In this document: positions 43,594 to 51,984 of the stretch, piece after piece
Numbering within the stretch: position 1 is the stretch's first letter
How the letters are laid out: the number at the start of each line of letters is the position of its first letter
Source of the DNA: Saprospiraceae bacterium
GTDB taxonomy: Bacteria > Bacteroidota > Bacteroidia > Chitinophagales > Saprospiraceae
Assembly: GCA_016787525.1 (NCBI GenBank)
Contig: JAEUUP010000092.1
Span: forward strand, 62,001 to 126,000
DNA length: 64,000 nucleotides
Direction of reading: 5' to 3'
The notes under the pieces: model-generated
What the model was told of the DNA's origin: nothing
The model's input: the letters and a program-made list of their open reading frames with translations, nothing else
The model's database searches: none
Translations under genes and position numbers: made by a program

Positions 43594-45711
43594 ATGGCAT
43601 CACTCGGCACAATCCAACAATTCAAACACGTCAGTTACCTTTGGGATGAAGCAAAAGCCGCAGAATTAGCAGGCGATGAAGTCGCTTTGTTCATCTATCG
43701 CTCCAATATATTGGGTGCAGATTTGCGTTTGACGAACTATGGCGGTGGCAATACATCGGTCAAAATCACCGACAAAGACCCTTTGACCCAACAAGAAACC
43801 AATGTGATGTGGATCAAAGGCTCGGGTGGCGATATTGGTACTTTGACAAAATCGGGTTGTGCTGCATTGTACCTCGACCGTTTGCGCAGCCTCGAAAATG
43901 TGTATCGTGGCGTTGAGTTTGAAGATGAAATGGTCGAATTGTTTAATCATTGTATTTTCGATTTAGCGTCAAAAGCACCTTCTATTGATACGCCTTTGCA
44001 TGGTTTTTTACCCTTCAAACACATTGACCACTTGCATCCTGATGCAGCCATTGCGATTTGTGCGGCAAAAGATGGTAAAAAAATAACCGAAGAACTGTTC
44101 GGAGGTGAAGTCGGTTGGGTGGAGTGGAAACGCCCAGGGTTTGAGTTGGGCTTAGAATTGCGCCGATGTTTGGAGGCAAATGCGGCAAAAGGAATTGCCT
44201 TGAAAGGCATTATACTTGGTTCGCATGGCTTGTTCACGTGGGGCGATACGTCCTACGAAAGCTATATGAACACTTTGGAAGTAATTGAAAAATGTGCGCA
44301 GTACCTTGAAGATAATTATGGAAAAACGCGTCCCATCTTTGGTGGCACAAAAATAAATAGCCTCGAAACGGCAGAACGCCACAAAACGGCAGCAAAACTT
44401 GCACCTATACTGAGGGGGTATTGTTCGTCTGAGCGCAAGATGGTTGGTCATTTTTCGGATACTGAAACGGTTCTGCAATTTGTCAATGCCAATGATTTGG
44501 CAAAATTAGCACCGATGGGAACGTCTTGTCCCGACCATTTTTTGCGGACAAAAATTGCGCCTTTGGTGCTTGACCCATCGAAACTGGATGAAAAAGGTTA
44601 TCTGGATGGTGTTTTCGCAGCATATAGAGCAGGTTATCGTGAATATTACGAAGCGTGCAAACACCCTAACTCACCTGCCATGCGCGACCCGAATCCAGTG
44701 GTGATTCTCGTGCCAAGCGTTGGTATGTTCACTTTTGCAAAGGACAAAACAATGGCACGTTTGGCCTCTGAATACTATATCAACGCCATAAACGTTATGC
44801 GTGGTGCAGAAGCTATTTCGGAGTACACCTCGCTGCCACATCAAGAAGCCTTCGACATCGAATATTGGTTGCTCGAAGAAGCCAAATTGCAGCGTTTGCC
44901 CAAACCCAAACCCCTCAGTGGTCGTGTCGCTTTGGTGACAGGTAGCGCAGGGGGAATTGGCAAAGCGATTGCGAAAAAATTAGCTTCTGAAGGGGCTTGT
45001 GTTATTTTAAATGACATCAATCAAGAGCGTTTAGACGGTGCAAAAGCCGAATTTTTGACAACTTTTGGCAAAGATGCAGTCGCTACCACGCTTTTAGATG
45101 TCACCAATTCGGATTCCATAGAGGCAGCATTGGCAGCAACATGTTTGGCATTTGGGGGTGTGGACATTGTGGTAAACAACGCTGGTATCAGTTTGTCGAA
45201 GCCGATTCAAGACCATACCATCGCCGACTGGGATAAGGTTTATGATATATTGGTAAAAGGTCAATTCTTAGTGAGTCGCGAAGCCGTTGCGGTGATGCGC
45301 AAACAAGGTTTTGGAGGTGATATTGTGAATATTGTTTCAAAAAATGCAGTGGTTGCTGGACCTAATAACTTAGCGTATGGTTCTGCAAAATCGGCTCAGG
45401 CACATGGTACACGTTTGTTAGCAGCTGAATTGGGGGCAGACAAAATTCGTGTCAATATGGTCAATCCCGATGCTGTCATCGCTGACTCGAATATTTGGGC
45501 AGGTGGTTGGGCAGAAGGTCGTGCTAAGGCTTATGGCATCACAGTTGAAGAATTGCCAGCTTACTATGCCAAACGCACGCTTCTGAATGAAATCATTTTG
45601 CCAGAAGATATTGCTAATGCAACGTTCGCTTTGGTAGGTGGTTTGCTCAATAAATCAACTGGCAATGCTTTGAATGTAGATGGAGGTGTAGCAATGGGTT
45701 TTCTACGTTGA
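43594..45711 (+). CDS. Bifunctional rhamnulose-1-phosphate aldolase / lactaldehyde dehydrogenase (RhaEW-like)
   Basis: 705 residues. Residues 1-430 form a class II aldolase (zinc-type, LPFKHIDHLHPDAAI and GSHGLFTWG), which cuts L-rhamnulose-1-phosphate to DHAP and L-lactaldehyde. Residues ~440-705 are a short-chain dehydrogenase: LVTGSAGGIGKAIA, NNAGIS, Tyr/Lys in AYGSAKSAQ. It oxidises L-lactaldehyde. The fusion is characteristic of rhamnose pathways in Bacteroidota and some Gram-positives. Copies of the dispersed motif encode PILRG and PLSG. Confidence 0.92.
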   Translation: MASLGTIQQFKHVSYLWDEAKAAELAGDEVALFIYRSNILGADLRLTNYGGGNTSVKITDKDPLTQQETNVMWIKGSGGDIGTLTKSGCAALYLDRLRSLENVYRGVEFEDEMVELFNHCIFDLASKAPSIDTPLHGFLPFKHIDHLHPDAAIAICAAKDGKKITEELFGGEVGWVEWKRPGFELGLELRRCLEANAAKGIALKGIILGSHGLFTWGDTSYESYMNTLEVIEKCAQYLEDNYGKTRPIFGGTKINSLETAERHKTAAKLAPILRGYCSSERKMVGHFSDTETVLQFVNANDLAKLAPMGTSCPDHFLRTKIAPLVLDPSKLDEKGYLDGVFAAYRAGYREYYEACKHPNSPAMRDPNPVVILVPSVGMFTFAKDKTMARLASEYYINAINVMRGAEAISEYTSLPHQEAFDIEYWLLEEAKLQRLPKPKPLSGRVALVTGSAGGIGKAIAKKLASEGACVILNDINQERLDGAKAEFLTTFGKDAVATTLLDVTNSDSIEAALAATCLAFGGVDIVVNNAGISLSKPIQDHTIADWDKVYDILVKGQFLVSREAVAVMRKQGFGGDIVNIVSKNAVVAGPNNLAYGSAKSAQAHGTRLLAAELGADKIRVNMVNPDAVIADSNIWAGGWAEGRAKAYGITVEELPAYYAKRTLLNEIILPEDIANATFALVGGLLNKSTGNALNVDGGVAMGFLR

Positions 45712-45724
45712 AAACCCATAAACT

Positions 45725-46552
45725 TTACTGAGGGGGTAGCTCGTCTGTTTCACTTTTTTTTTGTAATAGATGTAAATAGTTTTCGGGCGAAACAACTTGT
45801 GTATTTTGGACAGATTCAAAGCGTTTACGGGCTTCGCCTGCAGCATTGCCTCCTTTCAAAGCCGCCTCGTGATTTTCTGTAAACCCTTGAGCATCAAGAC
45901 TTATGGCATTCAAACGAGTTGCCTCTTCACCCAAAGCGGTGAAAATCAATTCAAGCGGAGTCATGTGGTCGCGGAGGTTTTCTTTTTCCAAACTTTTCAA
46001 CTGAGCGTGTTGCGAAGGCGTTAAACCAAAAGTGGCTTTAGCAATTTCGGCGGTCAAGATAGCGTATTCTTGTCCTTCTTTTACGCCTCGTTTTTGCCAT
46101 TCGGTGGTCAGGCGTTTGCGGGCTTCGATACTTTGTTGGCGGCGTTCAATCCATTCGTCAGAGTAACCTTTGGCGCGGTAGTAGTCAATACTGCGTTGAG
46201 CAGCCAGTTCAGGGTCAGCCATTTCGTCGAGGCGTTCTTTGCCGATTTGCGCCAACCACTGTTTGAATGGCTCTGCTTTGGGCGATGGAACGGACATGAT
46301 GAGCCGAAACACCCCCTCAGTATTGGCGGCATCACTTTTATATTTTTTGCCATCAGATGCTGTAATTTTCAGTTGACTACATATTGTAGCCAACTGCGGC
46401 TCTCGATTTTTTAAAACACTCCAATATTTACGAGGATTGACACTATCTGTCAGTGCCTCAATAACATCAATAACAGAAAAATACCATTCTTCAGCGTGCC
46501 AAACCCGACGAATTTCTTTTTCTTGAAAAAGGATAATTTTGTTATTTTCCAT
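45725..46552 (-). CDS. Bro-N domain protein
   Basis: 275 residues. The N-terminus (about 5-110) is a Bro-N (phage antirepressor-type) domain: RRVWHAEEWYFSVIDVIEALTDS, PRKYWSVLKNRE, TEGVFRLIMSVPSPKAEPFKQWL. The rest is helical and charged. Bro-N proteins are common in phages, integrons and plasmids. It is antisense between the two rhamnose genes and looks like an insertion. It has its stop within a dispersed-motif copy (PPQ end). Function unknown; no phage genes lie nearby. Confidence 0.85.
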   Translation of the reverse strand: MENNKIILFQEKEIRRVWHAEEWYFSVIDVIEALTDSVNPRKYWSVLKNREPQLATICSQLKITASDGKKYKSDAANTEGVFRLIMSVPSPKAEPFKQWLAQIGKERLDEMADPELAAQRSIDYYRAKGYSDEWIERRQQSIEARKRLTTEWQKRGVKEGQEYAILTAEIAKATFGLTPSQHAQLKSLEKENLRDHMTPLELIFTALGEEATRLNAISLDAQGFTENHEAALKGGNAAGEARKRFESVQNTQVVSPENYLHLLQKKSETDELPPQ

Positions 46553-46668
46553 ATTTTAACCCAAAACCTCTTATTGACAATACATTTTTAACAAAGATAA
46601 AGGCTAAAAAGCATATTCAAATACTTTAAAACAAAATTTTTAATTGTTTATAAAACAAAAAATAGAAG

Positions 46669-47943
46669 ATGCAAATCGAAAAATACCAACTTGACGCTCA
46701 CAATGAGCAAGGCTATGCCAAGCATAAAAAACGCCTCGATTTTCTGACCTCAGAAATCGAAGGCGAACGTGCCATTTTACAAAAACTGATTGACTTCCAA
46801 ATTGCCATACCTTCATGGGCATTGGGGACAGGCGGCACGCGTTTTGGTCGCTTTTCGGGTGGTGGTGAGCCGCGCTCTTTGGAGGAAAAAATAGAAGATG
46901 TCGGTCTTTTGCACGCCTTAAATCGTTCAAGTGGGGCAATTTCGTTGCATATTCCATGGGATATTCCTGAAAATCCAGCAGCCATTCGGGCTTTGGCAGC
47001 GCAACATGGCTTGGCATTTGATGCAGTCAATTCCAATACTTTTCAAGACCAAAAAGACCAAAAACTGAGCTACAAATTTGGCTCTTTGCAACACACCGAC
47101 CCCTCAGTACGTCAGCAAGCGATTGAGCATAATATTGAGGTGATTCGGCATGGTATCGAATTAGGCTCAAAATCCATAACTGTTTGGTTATCAGACGGTT
47201 CTTGCTTTCCAGGACAATTGAATTTCAGAAAAGCATTTCAAAATACTTTGGAAAGTTTGCAAGAAATCTATGCTGCTATGCCATCGGATTGGAAAATGTT
47301 CATCGAATACAAAGCTTTTGAACCCAATTTTTACTCCATGACCGTTGGCGATTGGGGACAATCGTTGCTCTATGCGAGCAAATTGGGCGAACGGGCTTAC
47401 ACATTGGTTGATTTGGGGCATCATTTGCCCAATGCGAATATTGAGCAAATCGTGGCATTATTGCTCATGGAGGGCAAATTGGCAGGTTTCCACTTCAATG
47501 ATTCAAAATATGGCGACGACGATTTGACCGTTGGTAGCATCAATCCGTATCAATTGTTCTTGATTTTCAATGAGTTAATTGAGGGTATGGATGCGCGCGG
47601 CATGAATCATGCGACAGACTTAGGTTGGATGATTGACGCATCGCACAATGTGAAAGACCCTCTCGAAGACCTTTTACAATCAGTGGAAGCCATCATGCAA
47701 GCTTATGCAAAATCATTGTTAATTGACAGAAAGGCTTTGAATAAAGCACAAGCGGCAAACGATGTCGTGCGGTGTCAAGAGATTTTGCAAACAGCGTATT
47801 TGACTGATGTGCGTGCATTGGTAGCTGAGGCGCGCTTGAAATCGGGCGGTGCATTAGACCCCCTCAGTATCTACCGCGATTTGAAGGTGCGCGAGCAGTT
47901 GATACAAGAACGCGGCGCGGTTACGGTGGCAACGGGACTGTAA
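46669..47943 (+). CDS. rhaI: L-rhamnose isomerase (RhaI type)
   Basis: 424 residues. It isomerises L-rhamnose to L-rhamnulose. The start MQIEKYQLDAHNEQGYAKHKKRLDFL and the metal-site region LVDLGHHLPNANIEQIVALLLMEGKLAGFHFNDSKYGDDDL (Asp/His/Glu) match the RhaI/TIM-barrel sugar isomerase family rather than E. coli RhaA. It follows the aldolase gene on the same strand with the Bro-N gene inserted in between. Two dispersed-motif copies encode DPSV and DPLS. Confidence 0.9.
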   Translation: MQIEKYQLDAHNEQGYAKHKKRLDFLTSEIEGERAILQKLIDFQIAIPSWALGTGGTRFGRFSGGGEPRSLEEKIEDVGLLHALNRSSGAISLHIPWDIPENPAAIRALAAQHGLAFDAVNSNTFQDQKDQKLSYKFGSLQHTDPSVRQQAIEHNIEVIRHGIELGSKSITVWLSDGSCFPGQLNFRKAFQNTLESLQEIYAAMPSDWKMFIEYKAFEPNFYSMTVGDWGQSLLYASKLGERAYTLVDLGHHLPNANIEQIVALLLMEGKLAGFHFNDSKYGDDDLTVGSINPYQLFLIFNELIEGMDARGMNHATDLGWMIDASHNVKDPLEDLLQSVEAIMQAYAKSLLIDRKALNKAQAANDVVRCQEILQTAYLTDVRALVAEARLKSGGALDPLSIYRDLKVREQLIQERGAVTVATGL

Positions 47944-47963
47944 AAAATACTTGTTCAAATCAG

Positions 47964-48002
47964 AAATCTGCGTTGAGTTCAGTAACTTAACGCAGATTTT
48001 TT
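47964..48002 (+). terminator. Terminator after rhaI
   Basis: Arms AAATCTGCGTT (47964-47974) and AACGCAGATTT (47989-47999) form an 11-bp stem, with a T run to about 48002. Confidence 0.85.
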
Positions 48003-48020
48003 ATATCAAAACCTTATGTC

Positions 48021-48512
48021 ATGGAAAAACCTTTAGTCAACCAAACCTTTCAACTCGAAAAATTTGCAGGCAAAGGCGGATGGACATACGCCGCAATTCC
48101 CGAAATCCAACAAAACAAAAATGCACCATTCGGTTGGGTACAAGTCAAAGGCTCAATAGATGGGTATGAAATCAAGCAATATAAATTGATGCCAATGGGC
48201 AATGGCAATTTGTTTTTGCCCGTAAAAGCCGAAATTCGGAAAAAAATTGGTAAAAAAGAAGGCGACTGGATACATGTGATTTTATATGCAGACAATTCCC
48301 CCATTGTCGTTCCAGACGAATTGATGCTTTGTCTTTTAGATGCTCCCCAAGCGCATCAGTTTTTTATGACTTTGACCGAAAGCAATAAAAAATACTATAT
48401 AGATTGGATTTTTGAGTCCAAACGTTTAGAAACAAAAGTAAACCGCATGGCAAAAGCGATTGAGCGTTTGGAAAAAGGTTTAAAAATGTACGAGAAAGAA
48501 GACGATATGTGA
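48021..48512 (+). CDS. DUF1905/YdeI-type protein
   Basis: 163 residues. A DUF1905 beta-barrel (about 1-95) with GWTYAAIPEIQ and GDWIHVILYAD, then a YdeI/OmpD-associated helical segment (100-160, FMTLTESNKKYYIDWIFESKRLETKVNRMAKAIERL). This family is linked to bacteriocin or peptide protection but has no proven activity. It has its own short leader after the rhaI terminator. A strong motif-pair hairpin follows. Confidence 0.82.
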   Translation: MEKPLVNQTFQLEKFAGKGGWTYAAIPEIQQNKNAPFGWVQVKGSIDGYEIKQYKLMPMGNGNLFLPVKAEIRKKIGKKEGDWIHVILYADNSPIVVPDELMLCLLDAPQAHQFFMTLTESNKKYYIDWIFESKRLETKVNRMAKAIERLEKGLKMYEKEDDM

Positions 48513-48517
48513 GACCC

Positions 48518-48556
48518 TACTGAGGGGGGCTTTTCGAGGAAAGCACCCCCTCAGTA
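48518..48556 (+). terminator. Inverted pair of the dispersed motif after the DUF1905 gene
   Basis: TACTGAGGGGG (48518-48528) and CCCCCTCAGTA (48546-48556) pair perfectly over 11 bp, and the inner GCTTT/AAAGC extends the stem. It starts 6 bp after the stop codon. No T run follows on the plus strand. This is the second inverted motif pair at a gene end. Confidence 0.75.
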
Positions 48557-48657
48557 TTTAAGCAAAATAAAACAGCGTTTTGTATCTATTTTGACCAAAA
48601 AATGAAAGAAATAAGTATTTTTAGCCGCTATTAATTTCAACAACATGCACAATTTTT

Positions 48658-50031
48658 TTGATAATGAAAAATAAAATGACACGCCGAAGTTTTCTGGAAA
48701 CTTCAGCAAAAGCGAGTATCGCTATGAGCCTACCAACCATCGTTCCCGCCTCTGTTTTTGGTAAAAATGCACCAAGCAATCGTATCAACATCGGTTGTAT
48801 AGGTGCAGGACGGATTGCACGCACGCACGATATACCGGGTGTTTGGCAATATGACCACGCCCAAATTGTCGCCGTGTGCGATTTGGATAGCAGGCGAACA
48901 GAAGATGGTAAAAAACTGATAAATGATTATTACACCAAAAAAACAGGCAAGCCTTTCGATGGCATAAGAGGCTATGAGGACTATCGTGAAATGCTGCTCA
49001 ACAAGGATATTGATGCCGTCACCATCAGTACGCCCGACCACTGGCATGCCAAATGTGCCATTGACGCAGCTCGTGCGGGTAAACATGTTTATTTGCAAAA
49101 ACCGACTTCTTTGACGATTTCAGAAGGACGCATTATGAGCGATATTATTCAAAAATCGGGTATAACATTCCAATTGGGTAGTCAACAACGTTCTTGGGCG
49201 CAATTCAGAATTGCGGCAGAATTGGTACGCAATGGTCGTATCGGGCAACTGAAAACAGTGTATGTTGGTTTGCCCGGCGACCCAGCAGGCGATGATGAAC
49301 CTGAAATGCCGACTCCGAAAAACCTGAATTACGATATGTGGCTCGGCTCGACCCCCTCAGTATATTACACCGAAAAACGGGTGCATCCACAAAAAGATTA
49401 CGATCGCCCAGGCTGGTTGCGCTGTGAACAGTTCGGTGCAGGTATGATTACAGGTTGGGGAACGCACCACATTGATTCCGCACATTGGGGCATGGATACC
49501 GAATTGACAGGACCTATTGAAGTTTGGGGACAGGCAGAATTTCCGAAAAAAGGGCTTTGGGATGTGCATGGTATTTTTAAAACCGAAGCGATTTACGCCA
49601 ATGGTGTCAGAATGGTTGTGAGCAATGAAATTCCAAACGGTATTAAATTCGAAGGTACTGAGGGGTGGATTTTTGTAACACGTGGTGCTTATCGAGCGAC
49701 ATCGAGCGACCCTGTTGATCCAAAAGCACCCAAAGCCTTGGATGCCAGCGACCCGAAAATCTTGACTTCGGTGATTGGACCGAACGAAATTCACCTGCCC
49801 GTGAGCGAAGAACATCATGGCAACTGGCTCGATGCTATCAAAAACAAAACACCAACAATTTCGCCCGTAGAAGTAGCGCATCGCGGTTGTTCGGCTTGTT
49901 TGGTGCATCATATTGCTATGAAATTGAAGCGAAAAGTGTATTGGGATCCAACAAAAGAGCAGTTCAAAAACGATGCTGAGGCAAATGCAATGTTGTCACG
50001 TCCACAGAGAAAAGGATATGAAGTGAAGTAA
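48658..50031 (+). CDS. Gfo/Idh/MocA oxidoreductase with Tat signal
   Basis: 457 residues. A Tat leader (MTRRSFLETSAKASIAMSLP) directs the folded enzyme to the periplasm. Rossmann NAD-binding GCIGAGRIARTHDIP, then DYREMLLNKDIDAVTISTPDHWHAKCAIDAARAGKHVYLQKP, where Lys and Pro-Thr define the Gfo/Idh/MocA family. Members oxidise sugars, often at C3, which suits the DUF1080 3-keto-glycoside enzyme near the left end. The substrate is unknown. Start could be 48664. Confidence 0.88.
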   Translation: MIMKNKMTRRSFLETSAKASIAMSLPTIVPASVFGKNAPSNRINIGCIGAGRIARTHDIPGVWQYDHAQIVAVCDLDSRRTEDGKKLINDYYTKKTGKPFDGIRGYEDYREMLLNKDIDAVTISTPDHWHAKCAIDAARAGKHVYLQKPTSLTISEGRIMSDIIQKSGITFQLGSQQRSWAQFRIAAELVRNGRIGQLKTVYVGLPGDPAGDDEPEMPTPKNLNYDMWLGSTPSVYYTEKRVHPQKDYDRPGWLRCEQFGAGMITGWGTHHIDSAHWGMDTELTGPIEVWGQAEFPKKGLWDVHGIFKTEAIYANGVRMVVSNEIPNGIKFEGTEGWIFVTRGAYRATSSDPVDPKAPKALDASDPKILTSVIGPNEIHLPVSEEHHGNWLDAIKNKTPTISPVEVAHRGCSACLVHHIAMKLKRKVYWDPTKEQFKNDAEANAMLSRPQRKGYEVK

Positions 50032-50041
50032 ATTAACGAGT

Positions 50042-50095
50042 GATTGTTGCCGATTTGGTGGATTTTCAAGGAAAAACATCAAATCGGCAGCAATC
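50042..50095. terminator. Hairpin between convergent oxidoreductase and desaturase genes
   Basis: Arms 50042-50060 and 50077-50095 (core TTGCCGATTTG with CAAATCGGCAGCAA) pair over 19 bp with two G-T type mismatches. It lies between the two stop codons, so it may serve as a bidirectional terminator. There is no T run. Confidence 0.6.
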
Positions 50096-50103
50096 TAAAT
50101 CCA

Positions 50104-51195
50104 TCAAATATCGGCGTGTTCAAAGAAATCGGGTGGTAAACCATTCTTTTTTAGAAAATAAAAATGCGAAATGACGGACTCTCGAATAGTCGGAAAACAA
50201 CGGTAGTGGATGCCAAATTCATCAGCTGTTTGCTGAGTCAGCTTGGTCAATGCGGGATAATGAATATGTGATACATTCGGAAAAAGATGATGCACAACAT
50301 GATGATTAAAACCACCAAAAAGATGTGTTACAAAAGTATTTTCAGGCGCGAAATCTGTTGTTGTGATGAGTTGATGCTCTGACCACGTGTGCGCTAACCT
50401 CCCCTCAGTATCAGGCACTGGAAAAATCGCACTTTCGCCTACATGAGCTGAAACCAGCACTAAAAAAGTCGTCGCACTCATCGTAAATTGCATAGCCATA
50501 AAACCCATCCAAACAGTACTATGCTCTCCTTTCAATACCAGTAATGGTAGAATAAGTATATACGAAAAATAGAAAACCTTACTCAGCAAAAGCACAATAA
50601 ATTGCCATACTCGTCTTGGAGAATGACTAAATAGCAAGCGAAAATCTTTGAAATCGCGATAAATCAACCAATTCAACGTATAAATTAGGTACAGAAATGG
50701 CATGTACACATGTTGAAAACGATGCGCTCGCAGATAACGCGCAGTAGGTGCGATGCGTGCCAAATCATTTTGTGCAATGTCCATATCCATGCCAGCGATA
50801 TTTGGGAAAACATGGTGCGATTGTGTGTGTTTGTATTGCCAAATCGTGCCTTCTGCACCCAAAATATTGAAAATTCTGACCAAAATAGTATTCAAAATAG
50901 GTGAACTTGAAAATGTATTGTGAGCTGCTTCATGACCGATATTCAAAATCAAAGGCACTGCCAAAAAGCCCATACCGATATAGGCTAAAATGCTCACTAA
51001 TCCACCTTTGAAAATAAGTGTGTATAAGTTTATATACAACACAATGAGTATTAAAGCTTTGATAAACAATAGCTTATCGCCTTTTTTACTTAGTTTTTGT
51101 TGATTGAAATAAAGGTCGGCACGTTTGCGAAGTGTGGCGTAAAAACCATCGAGGTTTTCACTTTTGAATTTGACAGTTTGGCTGTTCATCGTCAA
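50104..51195 (-). CDS. Membrane fatty acid desaturase
   Basis: 363 residues with four or so membrane helices and the three His boxes of the desaturase family: GHEAAHNTF, HTQSHHVFPN, and FNHHVVHHLFPNVSHIHY. It introduces a double bond into acyl chains in the inner membrane, using oxygen and an electron donor not seen here. It is followed by a GNAT gene upstream on the same strand with a 32-bp gap. A dispersed-motif copy encodes DTEGR. Confidence 0.9.
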   Translation of the reverse strand: MTMNSQTVKFKSENLDGFYATLRKRADLYFNQQKLSKKGDKLLFIKALILIVLYINLYTLIFKGGLVSILAYIGMGFLAVPLILNIGHEAAHNTFSSSPILNTILVRIFNILGAEGTIWQYKHTQSHHVFPNIAGMDMDIAQNDLARIAPTARYLRAHRFQHVYMPFLYLIYTLNWLIYRDFKDFRLLFSHSPRRVWQFIVLLLSKVFYFSYILILPLLVLKGEHSTVWMGFMAMQFTMSATTFLVLVSAHVGESAIFPVPDTEGRLAHTWSEHQLITTTDFAPENTFVTHLFGGFNHHVVHHLFPNVSHIHYPALTKLTQQTADEFGIHYRCFPTIRESVISHFYFLKKNGLPPDFFEHADI

Positions 51196-51227
51196 TTATT
51201 TTATGGTTTGAAAATGGGAATGCGTGA

Positions 51228-51833
51228 TTAAAAAGTTAGACCAAAAGTTGATGGTTCGCGTTTGAGAAACCATGTTGTCAGATGATTACTCAGATTATTC
51301 CATTCATGGAAAACTTTGAATCCGTAGCGGACATAAGCCAATCGAGCTTTGGGAACGGTGGTTTCGATATAAATAGGTAGGTTTTCTTCGACAGATTTTT
51401 TGAAAATGCTGTTTTTCAAATCCACGATTGTTGCATTTTGTTCATGTGCGACAGCACCAATGAACCAAACGTAGATAAATTGTTTGTTACTCTGTCTGAT
51501 GGTTTTACAATATTTTTCGCGCTTTATCAAATCAGGTAATTTGCGAAAACCTGCAACTTGAAGAATAAATCTGAGGTTCAACCACACTGTTTTGAGGCTA
51601 ATGGAACGTTTAGGTTCTTGGAAATAAAGAATAACGCCTTTGTGATTGTCGGCAATACCTATTTCACCTTGTAAAAAGGTTAACTCAACGGCAAACTCAA
51701 AAAATCGTTTGAGTTTTGCCTCTCTATTTTTCGGGGTTGAACCGACAATCCATTGAATATTCGGATTGTCGCCAAATGCTTCAATCAAAATACTGACCAC
51801 AAGGTCTTTGTCGCTATACTTGGCTTTTTTCAT
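51228..51833 (-). CDS. GNAT-family N-acetyltransferase-like protein
   Basis: 201 residues. The pattern ends in VPKARLAYVRYGFKVFHEW, typical of the GNAT C-terminus, and the middle has a strand-helix order around FIYVWFIGAVAHEQ (the usual QGxG/A motif is weak). Probably acetylates a small molecule or lipid precursor. It is directly upstream of the desaturase and likely cotranscribed. No motif copy is present. Confidence 0.75.
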   Translation of the reverse strand: MKKAKYSDKDLVVSILIEAFGDNPNIQWIVGSTPKNREAKLKRFFEFAVELTFLQGEIGIADNHKGVILYFQEPKRSISLKTVWLNLRFILQVAGFRKLPDLIKREKYCKTIRQSNKQFIYVWFIGAVAHEQNATIVDLKNSIFKKSVEENLPIYIETTVPKARLAYVRYGFKVFHEWNNLSNHLTTWFLKREPSTFGLTF

Positions 51834-51984
51834 CTGAAAATTGTAGATTTTAAGCGTTTTAAAATTTTTTCTACAAATTTCAATGAAAAATAAAGGGCTT
51901 TTTCAGCGAATTTCGATAATAATAAATTTGTTTTTCTCTAATTTTAATAAATAGTCAAACGCTGTATCGGGTGTCTGTTTTAGC

